Source of the DNA: an uncultured Roseovarius sp.
Lineage (GTDB): Bacteria > Pseudomonadota > Alphaproteobacteria > Rhodobacterales > Rhodobacteraceae
Direction: 5' to 3'
Assembly (NCBI GenBank): GCA_947503145.1
Contig: CANNCP010000001.1
Location: 62,001-126,000 of the forward strand
Length of the DNA: 64,000 nucleotides
Positions within the stretch are counted from its first letter, which is position 1; the number at the start of each line of letters is the position of its first letter. This document shows positions 27,008-35,460 of this stretch, one piece after another. The notes below the pieces were generated by a model that saw only the letters and a list, made by a program, of their open reading frames with translations, ran no database searches and was not told where the DNA came from. The translations under genes and the position numbers were made by a program.

Positions 27008-27036
27008 TTGCCAACCTGCAGGCACTCGCGCATATC
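27008..27036 (+). promoter_or_regulatory. Possible promoter giving a leaderless epimerase mRNA
   Basis: TTGCCA (27008-27013), a 17-base spacer and CATATC (27031-27036). The expected start falls at about 27043-27044, the ATG itself, and no Shine-Dalgarno sequence precedes that ATG. Confidence 0.35.
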
Positions 27037-27043
27037 CTTGGGC

Positions 27044-27898
27044 ATGACCCAGACACTGCTTTCTTTCGGGCACGGCTATTCGGCCCGCGCCCTGACCCGG
27101 CTGCTGCTGCCCGAAGGGTGGCGCGTGATCGGGACCACGCGCAGCAACGACAAAGCGGCAGAACTGACAGCGACGGGCGCCGGGGCAGTGATCTTTCCCG
27201 GCGGGGATCTGGACGCTGCACTGGCCAACGCCACGCATCTGCTGATTTCGGCGGGGCCGGACCCGAACGGTGATCCGGTGTTGAACGCGCTGAGGGACGA
27301 CATCGCGCACATCGCGCCACGGCTGGAATGGGCGGGCTACCTGTCTACTACCGGCGTCTACGGCGATCATGCGGGCGGCTGGGTCGATGAGACGACGCCG
27401 CCAGCCCCCAGTACCCGGCGCGGTCAGATGCGCGTCGACGCCGAAGCCGCATGGCAGGCGATCCAGGATCTGCCGCTGCACATCTTTCGGCTGGCGGGTA
27501 TCTACGGTCCCGGACGTGGCCCCTTTGCCAAGGTGCGCGCAGGCACGGCGCGGCGGATTATCAAGCCGAACCAGGTTTTCAGCCGCATCCATGTCGAGGA
27601 TATCGCGCAGGTTCTGCTGGCCTCGATCCGGGCGCCACGACCGGGCGCGATCTACAACCTGTGCGACGACGACCCCGCACCGCCCGAGGACGTGATTGCG
27701 TTTGCGGCCAAATTGCTGGGGTTGCCGATCCCGCCAGCCACGCCCATCGACGAGGCCGACATGACCCCGATGGCACGCAGCTTCTATGCCGAATCCAAGC
27801 GCGTGCGGAACACCCTGATCAAGGAAGAACTGAGCGTCACGCTACACTACCCCAGTTACCACGACGGACTGCGCGCGCTGCTGGCTGCCGAGGGCTGA
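27044..27898 (+). CDS. NAD(P)-dependent SDR-family epimerase (YeeZ-like)
   Basis: A 284-residue extended short-chain dehydrogenase/reductase related to E. coli YeeZ. The dinucleotide motif is SFGHGYSARAL near the N-terminus (a G-x-G-x-x-A variant), followed by STTGVYGDHAGGWVDE and RLAGIYGPGRGP. The family's usual YxxxK is replaced by a stretch around RRGQMRVDAE, as in this atypical group, so catalytic activity is uncertain. The ATG at 27044 gives the family N-terminus MTQTLLSFGHGYS; the frame is open to 26960. Its 3' end overlaps the convergent glycosyltransferase gene by 62 bases. Confidence 0.82.
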   Translation: MTQTLLSFGHGYSARALTRLLLPEGWRVIGTTRSNDKAAELTATGAGAVIFPGGDLDAALANATHLLISAGPDPNGDPVLNALRDDIAHIAPRLEWAGYLSTTGVYGDHAGGWVDETTPPAPSTRRGQMRVDAEAAWQAIQDLPLHIFRLAGIYGPGRGPFAKVRAGTARRIIKPNQVFSRIHVEDIAQVLLASIRAPRPGAIYNLCDDDPAPPEDVIAFAAKLLGLPIPPATPIDEADMTPMARSFYAESKRVRNTLIKEELSVTLHYPSYHDGLRALLAAEG

Positions 27899-29108
27899 CC
27901 CCGCTCAGCAAAGGACCGGTCAGCGCCAGAAATGCCGCCGCCTGGTCGTCATAGGACGCAACCGGCACGGGGTCCTGCGGGACGATCCCGCGCGATAGCT
28001 GCGCCTCGATCTGCGCGCGTAAGGGTGCGGGGCCAGCGCCGATCGGGATCAGGTCGGCTTCCTGCACCGCGCCGTGTTCGACAGTGCCACCGCTGTCGGT
28101 CTGGATCACGCGAATGCCGCGCACCAGCGCCTCGCGGATAGCCAGGCCAAAGGTCTCTTTCCATTGCGACACGAACAGCAGCACGTCGATCTGCGCGTAG
28201 AATCTGTCGATCTGGCCCTGGGCAAACCTTGGGTGTATCTGCCATTTTCCGGGCAGCCCGCCGAGGTCGATATCGTCCCACCATCCGCCGTCCAGCGCCC
28301 CGTCGGCCAGATGCACGGTAAAATCGCTGCGTCCCAGCCCGGCAAAGGCGGCGCGGATATCGGGCCACCCCTTGATCTGCACTGGTCCGCCAAGATAGCC
28401 GAAGGACAGCGGCCCGCCGCGCGCGCGCCGCGCCGCCTGCGCTGCGGCGAAATCGGAACCCGGCAGGCGCACACCGTTTTCCCAGACGGTGCCGCGCCCC
28501 GGCGCGAGGCCGGATGCTTCGCACAGGTCGCGAGCAAAGCGGCTGGGGTAGGTCACGACATCCGCCAGCGCCGCCTGCCGCTTGAGATAGGCATCACGGG
28601 TACGGGCGGCACTGAAATCCTCGACACAGCCGCGACAGCGAGACAAGGAGACCGGCATCTGGCCGCAATAGCCTTGATCGGGGGTGATCATGAACTGCCG
28701 TTCACAGAGCCACCAGAAATCGTGCACGCTCAGCACCACCGGCAGATCGCGTGCCTTGGCTGTCTCGATGATGCCCGCGCCCACGTCCTGCACGCAATGC
28801 ACATGCAACAGATCCGGGTCGAGCCCGTCCATCAGCGCGCCCAACCGCTCGGCAAGATCGGGGTTATTGTAGCGCGCGGCATAGCTGCGCCCCTGCGGCA
28901 GGTTGATGAGGTACGAGGTCTGGCCCTCTACCTCGGATTTGATCACCGCGTAGGGCGCCAGTTCTGCCCGGCTGATCAATGAGACGGCGGTGATCCGGCA
29001 CCCCCTGCGGCGTAGCGCGCGCGCCACCTCCTCGGCCACGATGGTCGCGCCGCCATACGAATTCGGCGCGTAAAAGACATTCACGATCAGGATATGCGGC
29101 GCGCTCAT
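27837..29108 (-). CDS. Glycosyltransferase, GT4 family
   Basis: A 423-residue GT-B fold glycosyltransferase. The N-terminal acceptor domain has YGGATIVAEEVARALRRRG (about 18-36). A cysteine-containing patch (CGQMPVSLSRCRGCV) occurs as in many capsule/LPS GT4 enzymes. The C-terminal donor domain has LLFVSQWKETFGLAIREAL, the family's E-x7-E element. Start ATG 29108 overlaps the preceding gene's stop (ATGA). It should transfer a sugar to a growing surface polysaccharide in the cytoplasm; donor and acceptor are unknown. Its C-terminal coding end overlaps the SDR gene on the other strand by 62 bases. Confidence 0.88.
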   Translation of the reverse strand: MSAPHILIVNVFYAPNSYGGATIVAEEVARALRRRGCRITAVSLISRAELAPYAVIKSEVEGQTSYLINLPQGRSYAARYNNPDLAERLGALMDGLDPDLLHVHCVQDVGAGIIETAKARDLPVVLSVHDFWWLCERQFMITPDQGYCGQMPVSLSRCRGCVEDFSAARTRDAYLKRQAALADVVTYPSRFARDLCEASGLAPGRGTVWENGVRLPGSDFAAAQAARRARGGPLSFGYLGGPVQIKGWPDIRAAFAGLGRSDFTVHLADGALDGGWWDDIDLGGLPGKWQIHPRFAQGQIDRFYAQIDVLLFVSQWKETFGLAIREALVRGIRVIQTDSGGTVEHGAVQEADLIPIGAGPAPLRAQIEAQLSRGIVPQDPVPVASYDDQAAAFLALTGPLLSGVSPRQPAARAVRRGNWGSVA

Positions 29109-30409
29109 GCCAACACCCAGTCCAGCAGTTCGGGGTCGGCAATATGTGGGGCGATCTGCGCCGACCAACGGCGTTCCAGATCATGGCGGGCGCGGGTGCC
29201 CATCGCACGCGCCGCCCCCGGATCGCGCGCCAGATCGCGCAGGACACCGCCCCAATCCGAGGCCGTTTGCGCGACAAAGCCCGTCTGTTCATGCCGCACC
29301 ACATGCGCCAGATCGCCCACCGCGCTACAGATCGCCGGGACGCCAACGGCGGCCGCATCGATGGCACGCACCGCGCTCTTGCATCGGTTGAACGGGTCAT
29401 CCACCAGCGGCATCAGCGCGCAATCGGCCTGCGCCAGCACCCGCAGATAGGCATCATAGCCCGAAAAGCGGTGCCATTCGGTCTGTCGCGCGATGGCGCG
29501 GGGCAGATGGCCCTGCTCGAAATGCCCCAGGATCATCAGGCGGCGGTTCGGATCGGCGCGCAGAAACGCTGACAACTCGGCCTCGATCTGCGCAAAATCG
29601 GCCTCGTGGCCTCGCGACCCGCTGGCAAAGGCGACCCGGAACACCGCCTCGTTGTCAGTGCTGACCTGCATCGCCTGCCGCCCGGCCTGCAGCGTCACAT
29701 GGTCAGCAAAATTGCGCCGCAAAAAGACCGGGCGCGGCGTGTAGAGTTGCGCATGATCCACCAGCCCAGGGGTGGAGACCGAGACCGCATCACAGCCATT
29801 CATCACCTCCAGATAGCGCGGCGCCTCTGCCGCGAAATGCTTTTGCGCATCTGCTTTCAGCACGGCCATATTCGCGTAGGTCTCGTAGGCCGAGACAGAG
29901 AACAGCGGGTCGTCGATATCATAGAGGATCGGCAGGCGCAGACGCCGCGCCTCATAGAGCAGCATCGGCACATCGCCACCACCGGGCAGGCGATAGCACA
30001 TCAGATGCGTCGCATCCTGCAGGATCTGCACCGCGCGCGGCACGTCCTGATAATGAGCATAGTACAGATCGACATCGTGCAACCGCCAGAATTCCGTCAG
30101 CTGCTCGACCCGGTATTTGCGGCATTGCGGCAGGTTGAGATCACCGATCAGTGCAATGCGACGCCGCCGCGCAGCATAGGCGGGCGCCGCAGTGACATGA
30201 AATGCGTCCGTGCATGCCAGGCTGCGCCAGATGCCGCTGAGATAATGCACACCGCCGGTATCCGCTGTGTGCGGCACGACGCTGGGTGCGCCACCCCTGC
30301 GCCGGGTCGCGATATAGGCCCATGCCCGGGCCATTGCGATACCCGGTCCCTGTTCGCGCATAACGCCAAGAAACTGCCGGATAAGCGATAGGCGCAGATG
30401 TCTGATCAC
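29105..30409 (-). CDS. Glycosyltransferase-like protein, GT1/GT4 superfamily
   Basis: A 434-residue protein with a GT-B layout: an N-terminal part with IALIGDLNLPQCRKYRVEQL, a YDIDDPLFS segment typical of a subgroup of GT4 enzymes, and a C-terminal donor domain with CDAVSVSTPGLVDHAQ and a conserved AADCALMPLVDDPFNRCKSA-like region that replaces the usual E-x7-E motif (here QADCALMPLV...RCKSAVR). It is the first of two coupled minus-strand glycosyltransferase genes and is divergent from the GT2 gene across a 132-base region with a 16-base palindrome. The exact sugar is unknown. Confidence 0.8.
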   Translation of the reverse strand: MIRHLRLSLIRQFLGVMREQGPGIAMARAWAYIATRRRGGAPSVVPHTADTGGVHYLSGIWRSLACTDAFHVTAAPAYAARRRRIALIGDLNLPQCRKYRVEQLTEFWRLHDVDLYYAHYQDVPRAVQILQDATHLMCYRLPGGGDVPMLLYEARRLRLPILYDIDDPLFSVSAYETYANMAVLKADAQKHFAAEAPRYLEVMNGCDAVSVSTPGLVDHAQLYTPRPVFLRRNFADHVTLQAGRQAMQVSTDNEAVFRVAFASGSRGHEADFAQIEAELSAFLRADPNRRLMILGHFEQGHLPRAIARQTEWHRFSGYDAYLRVLAQADCALMPLVDDPFNRCKSAVRAIDAAAVGVPAICSAVGDLAHVVRHEQTGFVAQTASDWGGVLRDLARDPGAARAMGTRARHDLERRWSAQIAPHIADPELLDWVLA

Positions 30410-30443
30410 CGGTTTCCCCTTCGACTGCGGTGCGGTTGCCTCA

Positions 30444-30459
30444 TTTATTGCGCAATAAA
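30444..30459. promoter_or_regulatory. 16-base perfect palindrome between divergent glycosyltransferase genes
   Basis: TTTATTGCGCAATAAA lies 35 bases from one start (30409) and 83 from the other (30542) in an AT-rich patch. Its position suits an operator controlling both polysaccharide transcription units. Confidence 0.45.
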
Positions 30460-30541
30460 ATTAAGTGGGGGTTTACGAGTTCCCTTTACCAAGAACAGCG
30501 AAGCGATTTCGGCGATCCAAGGCGGCGACAGGAACGGCAGA

Positions 30542-31468
30542 ATGACATGCGATCCGGTTCATATCCTGATGGGCATCCACAATGGCGCGGCCTATCTGCC
30601 CGCCCAACTGGGCAGTATCGCATGTCAGCGCGGTCCGCGCTGGACCCTCACATGCAGCGATGATGGATCAACCGACGACAGTCGCGCGCAGATTACCCGC
30701 TTTGGTCACGACTGGCCCGGACGGGTCGCGCTACAGGATGGGCCTGCGCGGGGGTTTTCGCGCAATTACATGGGTTTGATTGCGGGTTTGCACGGATCGC
30801 CGGGGCTGGTTGCCCTCGCCGATCAGGACGATGCGTGGTTCTCCGACAAACTGCAGCGCGCGGCCACCCGCCTGGCCCGCGTACCGCCCGGCCGACCCGC
30901 GCTCTATTGTGCGCGCCGCTGGGTCTGGGACGGCGCGGCACGGGTACGGCGCGGCACGGACAGCCGTGTAAGCGCGCCATCGTTTCGCAACGCGCTGGCC
31001 GAAAATATCGCGCCCGGCAACACCATCGTGCTTAATGCGGCGGCAGTTGAACTGGCACGCGCGGCTGCCCTGCTTGCCGGGCCGGTCTTTGCCCATGACT
31101 GGTGGCTCTACCTTCTGATCTCGGGCGCGGGCGGGCTGATCCTTGCCGATCCCGCGCGCGTGCTGCTTTATCGGCAACACGCGACCAATGCGATTGGCGC
31201 GGGCGCAGGCGTGCGGGCTCAGATCACGCGCAAACATGCGGTCCTGCGCGGCGCATTTCGCGCGCGGGTGGCAGGCAACATCGCCGCAATGCAGCGCTGC
31301 GCGATGTTTCTGACGCCTGAAAACCGCGCCTGCCTCGATCAGTTCGCCGCCGCACGGGGCAAACGTTTGCCGACGCGGCTGTGGGCGCTCGGGCAGATCG
31401 CCCCCTACCGCCAGTCGGGCCTCGGGTCGGTCGGTTTCTGGGGGGCGGTCACGCTTGGCAAGGTCTGA
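30542..31468 (+). CDS. Glycosyltransferase, GT2 family
   Basis: A 308-residue GT-A fold transferase: MGIHNGAAYLPAQLGSI (about 9-25), the nucleotide-sugar binding TCSDDGSTDDS (about 36-46) and the metal-binding ALADQDDAWF (about 88-97). This arrangement is close to rhamnosyltransferases of the RfbF/RgpB-like group, which fits the rfbCBDA operon further right. I chose the ATG at 30542 (AGGAA 9 bases upstream); the open frame reaches back to 30398 through the intergenic palindrome. The 3' end overlaps the next gene by 14 bases. Confidence 0.87.
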   Translation: MTCDPVHILMGIHNGAAYLPAQLGSIACQRGPRWTLTCSDDGSTDDSRAQITRFGHDWPGRVALQDGPARGFSRNYMGLIAGLHGSPGLVALADQDDAWFSDKLQRAATRLARVPPGRPALYCARRWVWDGAARVRRGTDSRVSAPSFRNALAENIAPGNTIVLNAAAVELARAAALLAGPVFAHDWWLYLLISGAGGLILADPARVLLYRQHATNAIGAGAGVRAQITRKHAVLRGAFRARVAGNIAAMQRCAMFLTPENRACLDQFAAARGKRLPTRLWALGQIAPYRQSGLGSVGFWGAVTLGKV

Positions 31469-32609
31469 TCAGATACCGCACTTCGTACTGTTTGGCGGCG
31501 ATGGCGGACGCACCGGCGTGCCACGCCACCTCGAACAACTGAGCGAAACACTGGCCGGGGCTGCGGTGCTGACGATTGTCAGCGACCGAAATCACGGCGG
31601 CTATGACCGGATCATCGAGGCCGGCACGCGCCATATCGAAATCGACGGAATGCGCAGTTGCCTGCGCCCCCGAACGCTGTGGCGCGGATGGTGGGGCGCG
31701 ATCCGCGTGGCCCGCAGTCAGGTCTGGGATGTGCTCTGGCTGCATGCGCGGCTGCCTGCACTGATGCTGCGGATGGCGCTGGCACTGCGTCTGCTGCGGC
31801 CGCCACCGCAGACCCGCATCGTGATGAGCTATCATGGCATTCCCTTCGATCCCGGCCACCGACGGATGGCAGCGATCGTGTCGCGCTGGCTGGAGCGATT
31901 CCTGCTGGCACGCTGCCCGCCGATGCATCTGGTCTTTTTGTCGTCGGACATGGCCGCCCGGTTGCGTCATGTCGTGGGCGACCGGCGGATGAGCCGACAC
32001 AGCATCCACGTCCTTCCCAACAGCTCGAACCTGGGCAGTCTGCCGATACCGCACCACGGGCACACTCAGCGGCGGCTGGTGATCACCGGGCGCGCGGGCT
32101 ACCAGAAGAACTATCCGCTGGCCGCGCGGCTGATGGATCACATGCCGTCCGGTTACAGCCTGACGCTCTGCGGGACGGGCACCGATGATCCGCGTTTCCA
32201 GGCGCGGATATTGCGACAGGTGCGGCCCGACACCCGCCTGCGCATCCATTTCGCCGGATCTCTGGCCGACGTGCGCCCGGTGCTGGCCGAGGCCGACGGC
32301 TATCTGCTGACGTCGCGCTACGAAGGGCTGCCCATCGGCGCGATAGAGGCGTTCGAGAGCGGATTGCCCATCGTGCTCAGCCCGATCGAGGCCGCGCCTG
32401 AAATGATCGCGGCGCATCCGATGGCGATGTGTGCGCCGCTGCGCGATCTGCCGCGCGACGCCGCGCGTATTACCCGGCTGATCGAACGATACGTCAGCGA
32501 TCGGAGCGACAGCGCCGCGCGGATCCGTGCGGCGTGGCGGCACAAGTACCCCTATGATGTCTGGCAATCCCGCGTCCGCAGGCTGGTGCGCGAGGTGCTG
32601 ACCGACTGA
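31455..32609 (+). CDS. Glycosyltransferase, GT4 family
   Basis: A 384-residue GT-B enzyme. The N-terminal domain starts HFVLFGGDGGRTGVPRHLEQ, with the usual glycine-rich acceptor loop. The donor site is VITGRAGYQKNYPLAARLMD followed by YLLTSRYEGLPIGAIEAFES, which contains the E-x7-E motif. The start is TTG at 31455, with GGGGGCGG 5-7 bases upstream, overlapping the GT2 gene; no ATG lies near. It is coupled to the GT2 gene and should act on the same polysaccharide. Confidence 0.85.
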   Translation: MARSDQIPHFVLFGGDGGRTGVPRHLEQLSETLAGAAVLTIVSDRNHGGYDRIIEAGTRHIEIDGMRSCLRPRTLWRGWWGAIRVARSQVWDVLWLHARLPALMLRMALALRLLRPPPQTRIVMSYHGIPFDPGHRRMAAIVSRWLERFLLARCPPMHLVFLSSDMAARLRHVVGDRRMSRHSIHVLPNSSNLGSLPIPHHGHTQRRLVITGRAGYQKNYPLAARLMDHMPSGYSLTLCGTGTDDPRFQARILRQVRPDTRLRIHFAGSLADVRPVLAEADGYLLTSRYEGLPIGAIEAFESGLPIVLSPIEAAPEMIAAHPMAMCAPLRDLPRDAARITRLIERYVSDRSDSAARIRAAWRHKYPYDVWQSRVRRLVREVLTD

Positions 32610-32654
32610 GCACAGATGTCGAGGACGCCCGCAAGGGCGAAGGAGACGCGCCGC

Positions 32655-33341
32655 TTACGCCAGCGAAGCACCAAGGTTCAGCTGCGAGCCTGCCAGGTTA
32701 CGCTCGTGCAGCGCCAGCGCCTCATCCAGATCATCAAAAACACGCAACACGCCGTTTTCCAGCACCGCGCCCATGTCGCAAATGCGCCGGATCATCGTCA
32801 CTGAATGCGACACCACGACTGCGCCCGCATGTTCGCGTCGCGCATCAAACAGCGCAATGCTCTTGCGCCGAAACGCCCCGTCGCCCACCGATGTGACCTC
32901 GTCCACCAGATATGTATCGAACGGAATGCCCATCGACACGCCGAACGACAGCCGCGCCTTCATCCCCGCCGAATAGGTGCGCAACGGCATGTGAAAATGC
33001 GGACCGAGCTGGGCAAAATCCGCGACGAAATCCAGCAATGCCGTCGTATCCACCCCGTAGATGCGCGCCACGAACCGTGCGTTCTGCGCGCCGGTCAGAT
33101 CGGGGTGGAACGATCCGGCAAAGCCCACGGGATAAGAGACGCGGCCCTGCGTGATCACCCTGCCCCGCGAGGGCCGTGTCGTGCCCGCGATGATATCCAA
33201 AAGCGTGCTTTTACCCGCGCCGTTGCGGCCCAGCAGGGCCACGCTGCGCCCCGGGGGAAAGACGGCGGTAGCATTCCGGATCACCTGTTTGCGCCCACTG
33301 CGCAGTGGAAAGTCCTTGCTCACATTCTCCAGCCGGATCAT
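32655..33341 (-). CDS. kpsT: Polysaccharide ABC exporter ATPase (KpsT type)
   Basis: A 228-residue ATPase of the capsule/O-antigen export class: Walker A GRNGAGKST (about 39-47), signature YSAGMKARLSFGVS, Walker B TYLVDEVTSVGD, and switch His VVSHSVTMI. It lacks the C-terminal carbohydrate-binding domain of Wzt, so it fits the KpsT (group 2 capsule) type, which exports a lipid-linked polymer. It is 10 bases downstream of the KpsE-like gene on the minus strand; its permease partner is divergent at 34657. Confidence 0.9.
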   Translation of the reverse strand: MIRLENVSKDFPLRSGRKQVIRNATAVFPPGRSVALLGRNGAGKSTLLDIIAGTTRPSRGRVITQGRVSYPVGFAGSFHPDLTGAQNARFVARIYGVDTTALLDFVADFAQLGPHFHMPLRTYSAGMKARLSFGVSMGIPFDTYLVDEVTSVGDGAFRRKSIALFDARREHAGAVVVSHSVTMIRRICDMGAVLENGVLRVFDDLDEALALHERNLAGSQLNLGASLA

Positions 33342-33351
33342 CGTCTGGCCC

Positions 33352-34527
33352 TCAGCGCCGGTCGCGCAGGCTGTAGGTGACCAAGACCGCCACGCACCAT
33401 AGGAAAACCGCGAACAGCCCGGCCAGCAGCAGCAGTTTCAGCCGTTCGGGATATTCCGCCGCTTCGGCCAGGGTCGGCTCAATATGGGCGGCCAGATAGC
33501 GGCTCTGTTTTTGCGCCTCGGCCTGGGCGGCGTCGTAATTGGCCAAGGCTGCAGTATAGGCGGTCTCGGCAAACTCGCGGTCCACGATCAGCCCCTCGTA
33601 TTCACCCACCAGATCGGCAAACGCCTCTGTCGCCGCGTTGCCGTGTCCCAGCCCCAGCTTGCGCCGTTCGGCGGCGATCCGGGTCTCGATCACCGTCACA
33701 CGCTTGGTCGCCTGCACCACACGCGGATCGCTGGCGCGGGTCGAATCGCGCAACAGATCCAGCTCGATCAGCGCCTCGGCCAGTTGCCGCTGGAGCGTGG
33801 TGACAAGGCCCATGCGCCCGGCAGTGTCCATTGTCGGGTCGACCATCTGATTGCGATTTCGGTAAGCGGTCAGCGCCTTGCGCGCCTGCTTGAGCCGGAC
33901 AACCGCGCCATCAAGCTCGTTACGCGCATATTTGATAGCATCCTCGCGGGCCACCGCCGACAGATCGTTGATCATCGCGCTGCACGCAGCGTATAGCGCG
34001 ATGGCGATCCGCTGCGCATCTTCTGGCGCAAAGGCCAGGATGCGCAGGTCGATCATGCCGCTGCCATTATCATACTCAATCTGCACCATGCGCCGCCAAT
34101 GGGCCTGCATATCCTCGATCGTGCCTGCCGGATCGACGGTAAAGACCGGATCGCGCCAACGGTCCGTATCACCCCAGATCGCGCGCAGATCCACGTGCTG
34201 GTCCATCAGGCGCACCAGTTTCTGGCTGGTGAGGTACGCATAAAGGATATCCGTATCTGACGAAGACGATCCAGAAAGCTCGGTCACGCCACCCAGCAGC
34301 TCGATCGCCGATCCGCTTTCCTCGGTCCGCACCGAAAAACCGAGATGCGAGGCGTACTGGTCCGCCGCGCGGGCATAGAGAAACCAGCCGACAGTGTAGA
34401 CCGGCATCGCCACCAGCAGGAAAAAGCTGAAGATCGCGAAGCGGTGCCGCAACCGCAACCGACTGCGCGGGGCTGGCGGCGGCAGCGCCGTTGCGCCCTC
34501 TCGGTCGATTGCTCGGGTGATGGACAT
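33352..34527 (-). CDS. kpsE: Capsule export inner-membrane protein (KpsE/polysaccharide co-polymerase type)
   Basis: A 391-residue protein with one transmembrane helix at each end (about 28-50 and 366-386) and a long coiled-coil-rich periplasmic middle (roughly 185-330, with LKQARKALTAYRNRNQ). This is the layout of KpsE/BexC/CtrB, which link the ABC exporter to the outer membrane. The gene precedes kpsT on the minus strand. No outer-membrane exporter (KpsD/CtrA-capsule type) is in the window. Confidence 0.88.
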   Translation of the reverse strand: MSITRAIDREGATALPPPAPRSRLRLRHRFAIFSFFLLVAMPVYTVGWFLYARAADQYASHLGFSVRTEESGSAIELLGGVTELSGSSSSDTDILYAYLTSQKLVRLMDQHVDLRAIWGDTDRWRDPVFTVDPAGTIEDMQAHWRRMVQIEYDNGSGMIDLRILAFAPEDAQRIAIALYAACSAMINDLSAVAREDAIKYARNELDGAVVRLKQARKALTAYRNRNQMVDPTMDTAGRMGLVTTLQRQLAEALIELDLLRDSTRASDPRVVQATKRVTVIETRIAAERRKLGLGHGNAATEAFADLVGEYEGLIVDREFAETAYTAALANYDAAQAEAQKQSRYLAAHIEPTLAEAAEYPERLKLLLLAGLFAVFLWCVAVLVTYSLRDRR

Positions 34528-34656
34528 GTCTGCCTGCCTTCTGCCTGCACCCGCGCGAGCCGCGCGCGGACGGGTCGCGGTCAGGTCTATTCGCTTTTGA
34601 TAAAAGATTTCTTAAACCCGGCCCGCTATCCCTGCCGGAATGAAACGGAGGCGGGT

Positions 34657-35451
34657 ATGGCCAGATCAGCAACAGCGAGAGCAGATAACGCAGGCCGGAC
34701 GCCCCGCGCCATCGCGGCGTTGATCCTGCGCGAGATGTCCACGACCTACGGTCGCTCGCCCGGCGGCTACCTCTGGGCGATCATCGAGCCTGCGGCAGGG
34801 GTCGCGCTGCTGACGGCGGTGTTTTCCATCGGGTTTCGCGCGCCGCCCCTCGGGACCAGCTTTCCGCTCTTTTATGCGGCGGGGGTTCTGCCGTTCCTGA
34901 TGTTCAACGATCTGTCGAACAAGCTGGGCCAGACAATCCAGTTTTCGCGCGCATTGCTGAAATATCCGCGGGTGACCTTCCTCGATGCAATCCTCGCGCG
35001 GCTCATCCTGAACGCTTTCGTGCAGCTGCTGGTCAACGGCATCGTGCTGGTCTTTATCTTCTGGGGTCTGGGCGCACGGGGCGGCCTTGATGCGGGCAGT
35101 CTTGTGCTCGCCTATCTGCTGGTGATCTGCCTTGCGGCAGGGATCGGCACGCTCAACGCGTTCCTGACGCTGGCTTATCCTCTCTGGGCGACCATCTGGG
35201 CCATCGTGACACGGCCGCTCTTTATCGTCTCGTGCATCTTCTTCGTATTCGAGTCGGTTCCGGCGCCTTATGATGATCTGCTGTGGTTCAACCCGCTGGT
35301 GCATGTCGTCGGGCTGATGCGTGCGGGGTTTTATCCATTTTATCACCCCGGCTATGTATCGGGGCTCTATGTGCTGGGGCTGTCGGCAGTGACATTCATC
35401 GCCGGGCTGTTCCTGCTCTGGCGGCATCACCGCGATATTCTGCTAAAGTAG
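34657..35451 (+). CDS. kpsM: Polysaccharide ABC exporter permease (KpsM type)
   Basis: A 264-residue ABC-2 permease with six hydrophobic segments and the KpsM hallmarks REMSTTYGRSPGGYLWAIIE near residue 25 and PLFYAAGVLPFLMFND near 68. It should form the export channel with the KpsT-type ATPase. The ATG at 34657 has GGAGG 7-11 bases upstream; the frame is open far upstream (34345) but the upstream part overlaps the kpsE gene on the other strand. It is divergent from kpsE by 129 bases. Confidence 0.9.
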   Translation: MARSATARADNAGRTPRAIAALILREMSTTYGRSPGGYLWAIIEPAAGVALLTAVFSIGFRAPPLGTSFPLFYAAGVLPFLMFNDLSNKLGQTIQFSRALLKYPRVTFLDAILARLILNAFVQLLVNGIVLVFIFWGLGARGGLDAGSLVLAYLLVICLAAGIGTLNAFLTLAYPLWATIWAIVTRPLFIVSCIFFVFESVPAPYDDLLWFNPLVHVVGLMRAGFYPFYHPGYVSGLYVLGLSAVTFIAGLFLLWRHHRDILLK

Positions 35452-35460
35452 AGGCGCGCA

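Noticed and set aside
25272..27047. 591-codon plus-strand frame across the AMP nucleosidase
   Set aside because: Antisense shadow; the minus-strand frame carries all AMP nucleosidase motifs.
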